From Diatrype stigma (lineage: Eukaryota > Ascomycota > Sordariomycetes > Xylariales > Diatrypaceae): a stretch of 64,000 nucleotides of DNA. A model generated the notes under the pieces. The model did not search any database, was not told the DNA's origin, and saw nothing but the letters and a program-made list of their open reading frames with translations. The stretch is taken from assembly GCA_022225965.2 (NCBI GenBank), contig JAKJXP020000006.1:186001-250000 (forward strand), in the 5' to 3' direction. The translations under genes were made by a program, and so were the position numbers. The number at the start of each line of letters is the position of its first letter. Within the stretch, counting starts at the first letter, position 1. Below, one piece after another: positions 44,908 through 57,732 of the stretch.

Positions 44908-47900
44908 GATGGAACTCCAACCTGGGTAGACGGGCTGGTCTCTTGTCCTGGATGCAGTGGAACCAGAGATACATTTGTGTCTTGTTCTCCTATAAATACC
45001 AGTGGTACAGATGTATGGCTTTGCGACAAGCTTCCTTATTTGAAGAAAAAAAAAAAGAGCTACTAAGGTTCTTCGAGATGGGATGCTTCTCGCAACCGAC
45101 GGTGGGGTAATAGTTAGCAGACTAAATCTCGTATTTGATGATACCGTATGAACCCCGGCCCGGGATGCAGGCTAATGCTCCCGGGATACCACTCAAACAT
45201 GTCTCCTAGCCGCGCAGGATGAGAGGCGTCTATGATATTACTTGAGTTTGGCCCTCTTTTCATTCCTGGCGGAAAAGTATCTCGGTGCTTCTCGCAAGAC
45301 CCTAGAAGTCGGTCGTGAGAGCGGAGTTTAGCCAAGGAGAATCGCGGTCCAAAACTTAAGGTAACACGAGCTTTGCTAAACCTCATTCGTTATCACTGCA
45401 TAATAACCGCCTCGCGAACATGAAGGTGGGCATTGACTCGCAGTCAGGTGGCTCGGAGAGAATGACCGCATGCTTAGGTAAAAAGACCTGCTTATTCTTA
45501 CTCAGACCACGCATATTGTCTGCTATCTAGGCGTTGACAAGTTTGATCGATGACCTTTCTGAGAGTCGGTAATCCGCGTGTAAGTAAAAGGCGTCTGATT
45601 TCCGTCCGGAGATGTTAGCTATCGTCAGACGAGCTCGCAGTTTTGCTTCTTGCCCTTAGATGAATGGATCTATCCGAAGGGTACTTCTCCAACAGCTTAG
45701 GCACGTCGATTTCCATGGGTTTATCTCAGTGGCGTGACCCAGCCTAACGAAGAATCCCAAATTCCCTAAAAGACTCATAAGTTTCACACGAGCCAGTACG
45801 GGTGCTCTGTAAATGTTGGGAAATGCCTATTAAATATGCGACAGCGAGGGTACCATCGAAGATGGTGATCCTTTTAAAAAGGACTTGTGTACTTATATAT
45901 GCATGTACGTTAATCCAGCTTATGACCTCAGCTAGTAGTGGCGAGAATCCAGATGACGGGGCGAGCAAGTAGGCGACTAATGGAGTATCTGTTGGTAGGT
46001 AACGATTAGTAGCTCATAAGTATGAACATCCATGATATAACGCAAGTGGGCGTTGTACTGAAGAGACATCGTACTGAGAGGTGACACAAGCAATAGTTAA
46101 TAAGCGCATGCTGGGGGAAAAGTAGGAATGCCACTATTCATACGCTGTTTACACAAGTGTTCTATGGGGTACGTCATCGGCCGAGAGTACCTCGTCGGTC
46201 TTGATCTCTTCGTACGTGGTGTGCATAAGGCTCGGGATGTAAAGGGGCTTCTGATAATAAGCCATCCGTATGAGAATTCCTAAGATCCTTGATATAACTG
46301 TTGTGGATCCAAGGATAGCCATTTCCGGAATAACCACTGGACTTTCGGAGTCCACGTCGGGTAGGCATACAGATGATGTTGTAAGTTTCGTAGTCAACGT
46401 GAAAAGAGTCGTGATCATGGCTCTAGGGATGGTCGAGATGCCCGGTTTACAGCAATCTGCCGGGACCAGGCAAAGAGCATTGTTCTTTCGAAGTTGGTAG
46501 GCCGAACAAATGTTTAAAGGATCTGAAGCTCGGGACACTGTTGCCCTTTCACCGCATATAATTGCCCTTAGCTAGAAGATATACTTCCGTAGAACAACGG
46601 TACGCATGAGTAGTCTATGTTCTCAGCCAAATCTGGATGTGGAACAGTGGCACCTAGCATTTCCAGGGGTTGCGCCAGGAAGCCTTTTCAAGTTTAGCAT
46701 CATGATTACACCAGGAATGCCGAGAGATGTTCTCTTACCAGAGCGAAAATGAGCTCATAAGCCCGTGCTATGTACGGTCATAATCGGCTCCAAGCTTCCC
46801 AGTCAAGACGTAGATATCACTCGCAACATTGATGCGACGCAGGATATTCGTGAAGAAACAATAGGTCACGCTTGTAAATGTGAGCTGGTAGAAGGGGGAT
46901 CAGGAGTTCCGAATGCCAATCCCTAGAGGGCGGATGGAGAGCAGCTTGGATCTACGTAGCCGATATTGCTGCGACTGTGGATGTGTATCTTGAAGATTGA
47001 GACTGCTTTCAGAGTGTGCTGAGTGTGCTATGTGCCGCAGATTGCGGTACGGAGACAGGGTATCACTTGCTATGAAAACGAGTAATCATCACTGGTCTAT
47101 ATGGTCTGAAGCCGATGGGATACTTCTAGACAGGGTGATGTTGGGTAACAAAAACACGCGATGTTGGGTACAACGGCCCCATAGGCAAGCTCGAAAGATC
47201 GGTCATCTTGACCATCTTGACAAGGATGAATGAAGCAAGAAGGGCTTGAATTGGATAGAAAAGGCGTGCCAGAGTTCTGATCCAGAGTCGTCCAAGGGCT
47301 TTGCATCAGGTAGCACACAACAATCAATGTGCATGGGATATCAAGTTCATGAGGTTCAATGCTACTTTAAGGCTGTAGGTGTTAACGGTACCTACATTCA
47401 GTAATTGTCAAGAGAGATTCGGGACCTAAGAAGACCGAGCTAACGAAGCCTCGACAATGGCATTTAGCAGCTAATATTCCTATAACCTTAAATTAAGGTC
47501 TATGTAAATAGCCGAGCTGTGATATGTCGTTAGCGCCTGTCGGTCTATAAATGGACAAACTACCCAGCTGAGACTCTACGTCATAGGTCGGTCGATCAAG
47601 ATACCGATTTACCGATATCGCCCCACCATCTGCAATCGCTTCTTTGAATTTTGCGCCACGCTGATAGACTTTGATCCCACCAGCACCGAGTATTCGCATC
47701 GCCCACTTCGAGACCAGGGGGGATATACTTGACCATTCAGGGGTTCAGGAGGTCGTCGATGGGGTTCAAAACACAATGACCTTTCGGCCGATTCATGCGC
47801 CACCCCTGAAAGCGCCATAGAGCCAATTCATCAGGGTACGACACCCACCTTACCTTGTACCTTGATATCACATCTCACCCAACAAGAGACAAGAGACAAG

Positions 47901-47966
47901 AGATACACCCACACCCACACACACATACACATACAGACACACAACAGATAGACATCTACCTATCGC
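44908..47966. other. 3-kb intergenic stretch, no supportable gene
   Basis: The two flanking genes diverge. An A-run lies near 45045. The longest open frame (46149-46538, minus) lacks domains and splice support. Just left of 47967 is a CACACA/ACAAGAGA-rich leader of the Mtg1 gene. Nothing else is supportable. Confidence 0.5.
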
Positions 47967-49256
47967 ATGGCCGCACCCCTCAAGAGCGCCGCAGGCTTCG
48001 TGCCGCGCACGGTGTTCGAGGTCTCGCCGTCGATCACGCGGTCGTACTTCCTGGGCCACCACGCGGGCGCGCTGACGGCGATGCGCAAGGTGATGTCCAA
48101 CATCGGGCTGATCCTCGAGTGCCGCGACAGCCGCGTGCCGCTGTCGTCGGCGAACCCGCTGCTCGAGTCGTCGCTCGCCGGCCGCGACCGCATCGTCGTC
48201 TACACTAAGGCCGACCTGTGCGCGCCCGCGAGCGGCAAAAACCGGCTCAAGAAGCAGCTGAAGCTGCTCTCGGAGTGGCACGCGCCAGTGACGCTGCCGT
48301 CGTCGTATGGCGAGCCGGAGGATGGTGGTGATGGTGGTGACGGAGGAGGAGTCGGGGAAAGGTGGGGAGGCGACGGGGACGACGCAGTAGGCCTAGGTCG
48401 CACCGAGGTCGTGTTCACCGACGAGCACAACCCGCGGTCGATCGAGCACCTGCTCCGATCCATCAGGTCGCGCGCGATCGCCTCCCACTCGATCGTCGGC
48501 ATGCGCGCGCTGGTGGTCGGGATGCCGAACGCGGGGAAGTCGACGCTGCTGAACGCGCTGCGGCGCGAGGGAATGCAGATCCCGAGGAAGAGGGGGCGGA
48601 AGGGGGCGCCGCCGCCAGAGCCGCGCCAGATAGCGAAGGCGGCGCGGACGGGGGCGGAGCCGGGCGTGACGCGCAAGATGGCGACGCCGGTGCGCATCAT
48701 GGAGAGGGACAGCTACCGCGCCAAGTTGGGCCACCGCGCCAAGGAGGGCGTCGGCGAGGGCGTGTTCTTGCTCGACACCCCCGGCGTGTTCGTGCCGTAC
48801 GTGTCGGACGTCGAGGCCATGCTGAAGCTGGCGCTGGTGGGCTGCGTCAAGGACGGGCTCGTCCCCGCCGAGACCGTGGCCGACTACCTGCTGTTCCGGC
48901 TCAACCTGCGCGACCCCCAGCTGTACGCGCACCTGGCGGCGCCGACCAACGACGCGGCCGAGTTCCTCGAGGCCGTGGCCCGGCGCACGGGCAAGCTGCT
49001 GCGCGGTGGCGAGCCCGCCATCGACCACGCCGCCGACTGGGTCGTCCAGCAGTGGCGCATGGGCCGGCTCGGCCGCTTCGCCCTCGACGACGTCAGCGAC
49101 GAGGGCCTGCGCGCGTCGCGCGAGAGGCGCCGCAAAGCCGCGGCTGGAGAGGGCGGCGGCGAGCCCCTGAGCATGAACCAGGCGCGCAAGAGGGAGAAGG
49201 AGGCGCGGAAGGTGAGGAGCGCCGCGAAGAGGGCTGCTGCTTCCGATAGCGCTTGA
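47967..49256 (+). CDS. MTG1: Mitochondrial ribosome-assembly GTPase Mtg1 (YlqF family)
   Basis: Mtg1 is a mitochondrial GTPase needed to mature the large mitoribosomal subunit. This 429-residue single-exon product has the circularly permuted G-motif order of the YlqF/RbgA family: G4 TKAD at residues 80-83, then G1 GMPNAGKST at 185-193, then G2 with a Thr in GVTRKM, then G3 DTPG at 270-273. LILECRDSRVPLSSANP upstream of G4 is also typical. The N-terminus is poor in acids and could act as a mitochondrial presequence. A Gly/Asp-rich insertion (about residues 118-140) between G4 and G1 is low complexity and unlike the bacterial enzyme. The C-terminus is Lys/Arg/Ala-rich, as in RNA-binding tails. 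The gene is very GC-rich, so long meaningless frames appear opposite and beside it. The start ATG at 47967 gives the expected family N-terminus. Confidence 0.92.
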   Translation: MAAPLKSAAGFVPRTVFEVSPSITRSYFLGHHAGALTAMRKVMSNIGLILECRDSRVPLSSANPLLESSLAGRDRIVVYTKADLCAPASGKNRLKKQLKLLSEWHAPVTLPSSYGEPEDGGDGGDGGGVGERWGGDGDDAVGLGRTEVVFTDEHNPRSIEHLLRSIRSRAIASHSIVGMRALVVGMPNAGKSTLLNALRREGMQIPRKRGRKGAPPPEPRQIAKAARTGAEPGVTRKMATPVRIMERDSYRAKLGHRAKEGVGEGVFLLDTPGVFVPYVSDVEAMLKLALVGCVKDGLVPAETVADYLLFRLNLRDPQLYAHLAAPTNDAAEFLEAVARRTGKLLRGGEPAIDHAADWVVQQWRMGRLGRFALDDVSDEGLRASRERRRKAAAGEGGGEPLSMNQARKREKEARKVRSAAKRAAASDSA

Positions 49257-50226
49257 TGCAACTAGTTCGCACAGCTAGCTGTGTTGTATAACACTCGGCA
49301 ACTAGGGGGTGATGTATGAGCGGACGCGAGCGACGACAGTTCAGCTTGTAGTTGTCTGGAAACATCACCTTTTGAACACAGACTGAACTGCGAAGACAAA
49401 ACCGTCAAAGGGATAGGGATGGCCTGTTCAGATAGCACAGGGGAAGCGCTGCCCACGCCTACAAGGGACCGCCCTTCTCCCTCCACACCACGTATAATGC
49501 ATGAATCATGAATGTAACATGAATGTAAAATAGACTAGATCTGAACATTGAACATTACGCATATACAGCCACGCGCTACGCGACGTTATATAGCTGTAGA
49601 TACACCATACATACCGATTACAAATGCCATAAATACACGATACCTCAAAACTCCTCTTATGCCACAAATATATATGTTGCTCCTCGTTCTCGATCTCCCT
49701 TCTTGAGCATGAAACATCATATCTCTTTACTAGCTACGCGTGCGGACAACCGAGCGTATCTTCCCATACATGTACGCAGCGTAGCGGACAATCATCCCTT
49801 GGTCCCGTTCTCCCATCCATAAAGTTCAATCAGTTGGTTGTGTGTGTGTGTGTAAGTATCCAGCCCCAAGTGTCTGCGCCAGAGGGAAAAGAAAGGCCCG
49901 GAGGGGGTATTTTCGAAAAGGAACATCTGCTTTTACCATTTCGTCTGCGCCGCTCCTTCAATAACGAACACAAAAGAAAATCATTTTACGGGAAGGATTT
50001 TATCCCGTTACCGAACAGGTCCCCAGCCCCGCGAAGTTTCGAAACAACCAAAATAAAGTGTCGCAGATCAAGACGCCGACCCGATGCAATAACAGGCGCA
50101 ACCATGGCATGGTACCAGGAGGCCAACCGACCAATCAATTCGCCCGCCCATCCATTCATCCATCCAACAACGCCAAAACATAGCAAGAGGGGCCTTGGGA
50201 AGAAGTATTGTACAGAGCAGCCACAA
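49257..50226. other. Intergenic between convergent genes
   Basis: Mtg1 (+) and the Cti6-like gene (-) end toward each other. A GT microsatellite lies at about 49840-49854. The 162-codon plus-strand frame at 49834 begins in that repeat and runs into the antisense of Cti6; it has no domain. I see nothing else. Confidence 0.5.
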
Positions 50227-52407
50227 TCAGGGGGCGAACTCCTGCTGCCACTTCACCAGGTCCCTGCTCAAGATGTCCATCATTTCCACGCAGCTCATAT
50301 CTTTGAACTCCTTCAGCGATAGACCAGCACTTGCTGAGCCGTTGGTGAGCGGGGTAAGATTGTCCGCTTTCTTGATGCCGATATTGCCGTTCACAGCAAT
50401 ACGGGGAACTGACTTCGCTGAGCCGTCGTCTGTTATGCTTTGGTCAGGGCTAGTTTTGGTTTCCGTTAATGGATCGCTGGCTAGTTCGACCTGTGTTCTG
50501 GAGATGTATTCTAGGATGTTGTGTGCGCGCCTCTTCATGTCGGTCATGGTGACTCTAGAGCTCATGCCGCCCTTAGATTTGTTTCCATGCTTACTGCTAA
50601 CCTCATGGCCAGTAGGTTTCGAATGTGATGTGTTGCCCTCATCTGCATTCCGGGTTACGTCACGCGAAACAGACCTCGCCGGCGAATCCTCGTGGTCGTG
50701 ATTTTCGCGATCTTTGGTGTATTGGTTCCTTCCCTTCCCTTTCTTGTGCTGTGATGCTCCCTTCTTTTTGTGTGAATTAGATGGTGCTTGTATTGCAGGA
50801 GGTGTGTCGGGATTCGGCTGTGAGGATGCAGGAGGGTCTGCCGGTTGTACAGATTCGGTGACTCTGTTTGCTGCGGCCCGGGCAGCGAGTGGTATTTCTT
50901 CAGACGGATCCGAGTCTGCACAGAGATTAGCTTCGATCTTTTGTTTCCTGTTCCTCGTATACAAACCATCAGCCCTTCGTCGTTCTGCGCGGCCTTTGCG
51001 TTTACTAGCTGCTTCGGCTCGCTTTCGCTCTTGCTCTTCCCGTCTCTCGTCTCGTTCAGACTTTTCGCGGGCTGCGTTTCGCGCTGCATTTCGAGATTTC
51101 TTGGAGCCATTTCGGAGAGATGAATCCCCGTCCGAGTCATCTTGGCCTGCCGATGGCGGCTGTTCAGCGACGGGCGAAGGCGACTTCGAGTCGGTTCGTT
51201 GCCGTTTGACACCATCCACCTTCCTGTCAATGCCGTCAGTTATCCGTAACCCATTGGCCGTTTCTGTCAATGCGCACTCTTCGCTGTCATCTCTACCGCG
51301 CTTAGGTCGTCTCGTGGTGGCAGAATCAGCATCTTCTGGGATTGCGTCTTCTTTGCTTGCCTCGATGGCCCGACGCAATTGCTCTTCCTCGTCGTATGCG
51401 GCATCCCGACTATTCATGGTAGACCTCCGTTTGGATGCTTGTGCAGCTGCTACAGATCGTGAGTTCTTGCTGCTACCATTCACTTTAGGAGATTGCGCAC
51501 CATCTTTAGCAGCCGAGGCTGCTCTCGATGAGGCGGCTCGCGAGGTTCGGTGGATTGGTAAAAATATGGAGTATTTTTGTCTGGAGACCATACTGTTAGC
51601 ATTTCGAATGGACGATGGAAAGGAGAAAGAAAGACAGGAATGGATATGTTGAGCGAAAGCAGTGAGCAGGCTACAGGGCAATAGAATTTGACGTGCGCGC
51701 CGACCGTCAGCGAGCGCGCTCAGCCACGACGGAGGGAACAGTAAAAATACCGGCCAATGCGATCAACGCCGATCCGGTTTGCAAACCAAACGACGGTGCA
51801 CTCACCCATTATTTGCCGTATAAACCTTGTGGAGGTCCTTGCGACACTGTTCGCAGAAGTATTCGACGTCGTCGGGATTGGATTCTTCTGTGGTGAAGCC
51901 GACACAGGCGCTGTGCTGCCAAGAATTGCAAATCTCGCATTGCACGAAATTGCCGGCCATCTCGTCAGTGATCTCGATTCCGAAGATGCGTTCGTAGTCG
52001 CCGTGATCTTTGAGGCCGTTCTTCGCATCTTGGTCGAAAGGTGGTGGTCCTGGGTACTCGTCGTGGCCACAAATGCAACGGACGGCCTCATCGTCCTCCT
52101 GGACATCGTCGACGGCGGGGACCATGTCGTGCAGTTCAATTTTGGGTTGTTTATCGCGTTCGTCGTCCTTACCGCGCGTACTTCGCCGTCGCGCTATAGA
52201 GTCGTCGTTGGGAACGGAGTTGAAGTCCTCGGGTGATTCTGAGGAGAGCGAGCCGCTTCCTGTAGATTTGATGGGCGACCCAGTCTTCGCAAAGGCTCGT
52301 GTGCTTCGTTCAGCGCGACCGGAGGTACTAGAGGTAGTAGAGGAATTGTGTGATTGTGACTGGGTGGTTCTCGCTCGAGAAGACCGTCGATTGAGGGTAT
52401 CGGCCAT
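50227..52407 (-). CDS. CTI6: Cti6-like PHD-finger chromatin protein (two exons)
   Basis: In yeast, Cti6 is a PHD-finger subunit of the Rpd3L histone deacetylase complex. Two minus-strand frames join into one gene: exon 1 is 52407-51806 and exon 2 is 51580-50227, with a GTGAGT donor, a CCAG acceptor and a 225-nt intron, giving 651 residues. The junction reads HKVYTANNGQKYSIFLP, the expected extension of the finger. The PHD finger spans about residues 111-193: RCICG, then after a roughly 35-residue insertion FVQCEICNSWQHSACVG and YFCEQCRKDLHK. Cys/His ligands are complete. The insertion between the first cysteine pair and the rest is characteristic of filamentous-fungal versions. Exon 2 has KRRSTMNSRDAAYDEEEQLR, long Arg/Glu/Lys-rich disordered parts and a C-terminal helix (LVKWQQEFAP). 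It is likely nuclear. Confidence 0.87.
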
Positions 52408-55400
52408 GTCGAGGGAGGGAGGGAAGAAAGGGAGGAAACGAGGAGATAAAGGTAAGGGAAGTTTCGAGCAAAGGGAGCTCTCCCAGGGGAAACGGATAAG
52501 TCAAAAGAATAAAGTTCTTGACTAGCTTAACAAACTGCTAATCTGACTCGAAGAAAGATAGGGGGGAATTGGAGGGTAGTCTAGGAGTGCTGAGAGCTAT
52601 CATGACCAAATCGAATACTTGCCAATGCTGTGGTAGTAGTAGTAGTGGTGGTGGTGGTTGTGGTGGTGGTTGTGAAAAAATAGGCGGGAAGCATTATGGC
52701 AGTGTATGCAGTGGTATTCGGCGTGTAGTTAGGTGGTAGGCGGAGAGAGGTCCATACTAACCTGGAAGTGTGATCCTAAGTAACATACCTACCAGGTAAC
52801 TACAGGCAGGGAAGTATGCCTGGCCTGTGTATGTATTCATCGCCAGGCAAGGTACCTACCTACCTTCGTAACCATGCTCTTGCTACATAACATACATACC
52901 ACCTAACTAGCATGTACCACTAGAGCACACTTAGACTGCCTTCCCTTAGCACTACTGACTGGTACTATGCAGACGAGGTTACTGAATACTTGACTTTAGA
53001 GGGGGGTTATCCCAGATTGGGGCGGATTGGTAGGGGAATCATTTTTTGAACCAATAGCAGCAGCCAGGCAGTAGCGGAGAACAACGGCAACTTACAAGTG
53101 CACCTTGCCCACCCTTGCACTTGCGTCGGGGTTGTGTATGTACATGCTGCAACGACCTAAGCAGGTCTGTCAGTACATAATCTCTGGCAGGGTACAAAAT
53201 CCTTGTCCCATTTCCACCCGTCGCCCGCCCACAAGCCAAGGACATCTCCAATTGAACCGGCCATCACCACAATCCTGCCATCGTGCAGTGCAGTGCATGC
53301 GGGGCAGGATGCACACAGAGAGCACTTACATAGGTTCACGGGTAATTAGCAAAGTTGGCTGTTCATAACACCCAACATTGAAAGTAAGTAGTTGGTGCAA
53401 TTCTATATCATGATTAACTGGCTTCTACCAAGGAGTAGAAACGGCGTTCGTTCTCGCATACATACTTAAGGTACCCATACTTGCCAGTGTCCTTCAGTGA
53501 TGCTTTTCTTACTTAAAATAGAAGTGCATACTCCAGACATCCAATTATGCAGGGCTGTATATGTGGTAAGGTGCCTACTCTGAAGGGCGGGCAATGTGCC
53601 AATGCATGACTTGAATCAAATATATATTAAACCTCCATCCACGACATAGACGATGCAAAAGGTTTCCTTCATTATTTCTTCTTGCGCACTTTTACATACC
53701 TGTATAAATACTTACCTACAAAGTAAGTATCCCTACCTAGTAGCAACACATCTATTGACATTAGGTAATTGTAAAAAGAGGAAAGTTGACTACCTGGTAG
53801 TGGGTTATGCCACATTGTCTCAAGCGGATAACATCAATTGAGGGGTTACCTTTCCTGCCTTTTACCTAAAGGGAACCGGCCTCGGACTGTCTGGACTGTA
53901 CTTGATAGTAACATATAACTTCCAATATCTACTGTCTACATAGTAACAGTTGAAATAATTTTGCAAGCTTCAGGACTACAAGAGCAACATGCTGCTTACA
54001 TAGCTGATCTTGGTAACATCACCTACATAGCCAGGTCAATAGGTACTACCACAAATGCAACATCTTGAACAAACCTTACCCAGACGGATAGCTGGGAAAC
54101 ACCAGTCACAGGCCTATGTTCATAGTTAAGCCTATACATACATACCTGTACTTTCCCTGCAACGTCCGGTGTGAGCATTCGTCTAAAGTAAATGTGTGAT
54201 TCAGAGTGTTCAAAATAGAATATTCAGATCTATTGCAAATTCCGAGTCTATCCGTGGCACCTCACAGCAGTGTTTTGAGTGTGATGCACTTAATTAATGA
54301 CTGTGCTTAATAATATAAACATCCCACCTTTTTATATACGTTATTATGCATGTATATAGGGATTGCATACCCACATGGGGCTTGCTATCACTGATAGGGG
54401 GCCCGTTTCGGACTAGCTGGACAGATGGAACCCCCTGGTGAGCCACACTTCAACCCCAAATCCCATTATCCATTATCACCAGCACAATCGACCTGCCACT
54501 CATAATCAATCAACCGGATCTCTCTAATTACTACTACGTATCCTGCGTATGTTGATTTCTTGCTGTCCAACCGATCCTGCCGAGTCGATAGACAACGACT
54601 TCGCCTTCGCCTTCGCCTTCGCTACTATTCTCCCTATTTCCAAGGGCATAGTCGTTCTTTTCGGATTCGAATTTCCACTCATACGCCGAAGCACCCCCCA
54701 AGTCCCCGTTCTTTAGCGAGAGTGCAAGACGAGCCCGCCACTCTGCCACACTATCGTCCTACCTCGCCAAGTTACCCACTGGTCCCGACTGCGTGGTGGC
54801 GTCGTTGCTTTGGCTGGTGCTGCTACCACTTCCCAGTGCTCTGTTATTACTACTTCGGTTCACTTTGTCTGCTGGACATTGTTCATCCTCCTCATACCTA
54901 TCACTGTTGACGACTTCTCATCCCTCTGTCCCGAATTCACGAGACCTTCCACGTAAACGCTTGCCATTTGCGTATGTATACCCACCCAACTCAACCAGCG
55001 CTACCCTTGTTGTCTGGCACATGTTCGTTCCCCTATCTAGACCAGGTCCTTTCATGTCCATCTGTCTCGGTATAGGAGACGAGTAGGCAGTGTCTACTCT
55101 ATCACCAAGCTCATTCTAGTTACGGCACCTATCATATTCCGTATATTCTTCCAATCTTTACCTTAACCTATATGTGGCTATTGTTTGTAGACTGCAGGGA
55201 ACTTTCCTTAACATAGACTAATATTACTTTATAAAGCCTCTATCTAATCCCTTCGCTCGGGTCCAGTTGGCACGATTTCCGCGACGACGTTCCCCTGAAG
55301 TGCAAGTCCCTCGTATTTGCTTCGACTGCAGCACACCCTGTGATCATCGCCCAGGCAGTCGGCCTGTCATAGAAATCGCCAGAGACCCGAATAATGTGTG

Positions 55401-55832
55401 ATGGGTATGTTGCTTCCTTTGGCATCTGGCAAAGAGGTCATATCTATCGCTCTTGCCCCAGCTCGATGACCAGCCACTCCAAGTACCATGACGACGCCAT
55501 CAATACAATCAAGAGAGTCGCGTTGAGCACTGTTACCGGTGTGATCATGGTCTTGCAACAGGGAAACCCACAACAATGGGATATCTGGATTCATCAATAG
55601 CTCCTCCTTTTCTTACTCGCAATACCCCCTCCCCCTCGCCCACGCAATACCTCATGAGAGGTGACAATACTACATCTTCAATTCAACTACTGAGCCTCAT
55701 GTTTAATTGCCCTGAACCAATCATTGGTCATCTTATACCTTTCTCATCATGAGTTTCTTTGTTGCAGGCTTCAGCATAGCAGTATGGCTAACGTTTACCC
55801 GCTTTCGCCGCCGCACAGGGTATTCAGAGAAA
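52408..55832. other. 3.4-kb intergenic stretch and leader of the 561-aa gene
   Basis: The flanking genes diverge. GTA/GTG low-complexity runs lie near 52630-52675, CATA/CCTA runs throughout 52.8-54.1 kb and a TTCGCC hexamer run near 54600-54625. The right third is pyrimidine-rich and may be the transcribed leader of the next gene; a TTGCAG acceptor at 55767 hints at a 5'-UTR intron. The 68-codon frame at 55394 is not convincing. Confidence 0.45.
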
Positions 55833-55843
55833 ATGTCTCCTGA
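55784..55843 (+). other. Upstream open frame overlapping the start of the 561-aa gene
   Basis: A 19-codon frame starts at an ATG 49 bp upstream of the preferred main ATG and is out of frame with it. It reads MANVYPLSPPHR and ends with a TGA at 55841, so it overlaps the main ATG at 55833. Either it is a regulatory upstream frame or its product belongs to the true N-terminus and a splice or base change restores frame. Confidence 0.4.
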
Positions 55844-57732
55844 TTCTGCTTCTTCGCTATTCCCTGATCGACCCATTCGACCCCTTCCCAAGCGTCGATT
55901 GCGAGAACGATTGTCCCCCGATGTTGCCGATGCCATCAAGTACCCCCCGGCGCCTCAGAATATATCTCCGCTATTCGCGTACCCGTACAACTCCAAGGAG
56001 GAGGCAGGCTTGTTAGGAACTGAGCCCTCAACCGTGGTCAACCGAGAAAATGTAGCAGAACTCGGCCATGATGTCGGCTTGCGAAGGAACGGCCTGAGCG
56101 GAGAGCATCTTGACGAGTCACTTATGGGTCAAGCTCGGAGGGCACTGGTTGCTCGGCCGTTTCAGGATACCCAGAGCAGCGCATTCCGTACTCCTCAACG
56201 TCCTACACCGGCCAGACATAGCGCGGCCCAGCCACCCCCGTCAACGACGTCGTCAGCAGATGGGTACGATTCCTTCGAGAATACGAACAATAAAAAGAAA
56301 AGAAAAATACCAACTGCTGGGGAGACAATTCTGAACGGTACGCATGTGCTCAACGATTCAAGTGCATTGGGGATGCCATCACCTCCCACGACTGGTGATG
56401 AGGGTCCTGGGGATTCGACAGGGGCGGTGTCTTCCCCGTATTACCAGTCTGGGGGACCTTCGGCCAACGCGCAAGGCATTTCTGGGCCAGGTAGAGGTAG
56501 ATATGGTCGGGTGCGCAATGGCAGAAGCCCGTTGAGAACATTACCAGATCCCAATGGCGCTTGGAATGGACGCACCCCGAAATTGAGAGGACCTGGTCAA
56601 TATCCATCACCACCAAGAGGTATGTTGTATCCTAAAGCCCCGCGTTTTCTCTTCGCATGTTCATCTTAGTGGCATAGCATAGTGTGCTTGCCGCACTCCG
56701 TATGACATGCAGAAGTTTCTTTGAAGAATTGCCCACACGCAACCCTTCTCTTTCGACGACATTACGAGCAGCTTCTTTACTTAAAGCCATCAGAAACCGC
56801 TGACCTTGTATTTTGTTTTCTCCACTCAACCAGGAGAGCATACAGGAATCATTTCGAACGCAATTGCCACAGCTGAAAAGCTTCCGGCGCCCCAAGGGCA
56901 AGAGAACATCAGCCTCTTGCAACAACAAGCATCCACTAAAACTAGTCCTACTTCATCTACACAATTCACCTTCACATTTGACTCACAGAACCCCGTGTCA
57001 TGGCCTGGATCTGATCCAGCCCCGTCACATATCTTGAATCATCCCCAACAACATTCTATAACGCCAAGGACCTACCGTGGTCCTCACCACACAGTAAGTA
57101 GTGAGGTCAATGGTGTAAACACTGGGCCAGTCGCTCCAAACAGGTCTGGTACCTCGCACACTGGAACAAACATGGCAGCAGACACCGGGGCCAAGGGAGC
57201 TACCACACAAAACATGGCACCTAAGAAACCTAAGCGACGTGGCAATTCCTTGGCCAGGGCTGCCAGAGAACGCCGACAGCAGACAGAATACAACAACTAC
57301 CTTCATCCCCCAACCCCAGAAGAGTTTTGGCTTTGCGAGTTCTGCGAGTATGAGAAGATCTTCGGTCATCCACCCGTTGCCTTGATCCGGCAGTACGAGT
57401 TGAAGGACCGTCGTCGGCGTGAGGAGGATGCCAATCGGAAGCGATTATTGGATAAAGCCAAATCCAAGTCGAGAAAGGGCAAGAAGGCGAGCAAGTCGGC
57501 TACGAAGAACAACACTGCTAACTCCAACCGAACCCCTGCTCCTCCCCCTCCCCCCGAGGAAGAGGATCCCAATCAAGCCTATTACGACAAAGACAACGAA
57601 TATTATCAGCACGATGTAGATCCACGGCCTGAGTACTATGCGGACAACTTGGCGAGTGGTACCCATGGCTACGAGTCACCTGGCGAGTGGATTCCACCTC
57701 CGCGTCCGTTGTCACGACCTTCGGCAGCCTAG
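55833..57732 (+). CDS. Conserved fungal protein of unknown function, disordered (two exons)
   Basis: I know of no function. Exon 1 is 55833-56619 and exon 2 is 56834-57732, with a 214-nt intron (GTATGT donor, CCAG acceptor, phase 1), giving 561 residues. The start chosen gives MSPDSASSLFPDRPIRPLPK, then RRLRERLSPDVADAIKYPP, the most conserved-looking part. The same frame continues upstream to 55749, but that region contains a likely acceptor at 55767, so the upstream residues are probably leader. The middle is Ser/Pro/Gly/Asn-rich. Near the C-terminus lies a compact block with two cysteines, PTPEEFWLCEFCEYEKIFG, followed by an Arg/Lys/Glu-rich helix (about residues 440-490) and a Pro- and Tyr-rich acidic end. 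Basic stretches suggest a nuclear or RNA-associated protein, but this is inference. The true first exon is uncertain. Confidence 0.72.

Noticed and set aside
46149..46538. Minus-strand 129-codon frame
   Set aside because: No recognisable motif, no signal peptide, no splice partners, and surrounded by non-coding sequence.
48362..49249. Plus-strand 295-codon frame overlapping Mtg1
   Set aside because: It is a +2 frame shadow in very GC-rich DNA. The Mtg1 frame carries all G motifs, while this one is Arg/Ala-rich low complexity.
55394..55600. Plus-strand 68-codon frame upstream of the 561-aa gene
   Set aside because: No domain. It lies where a leader or 5'-UTR intron is likely, and the sequence composition does not distinguish it from chance.
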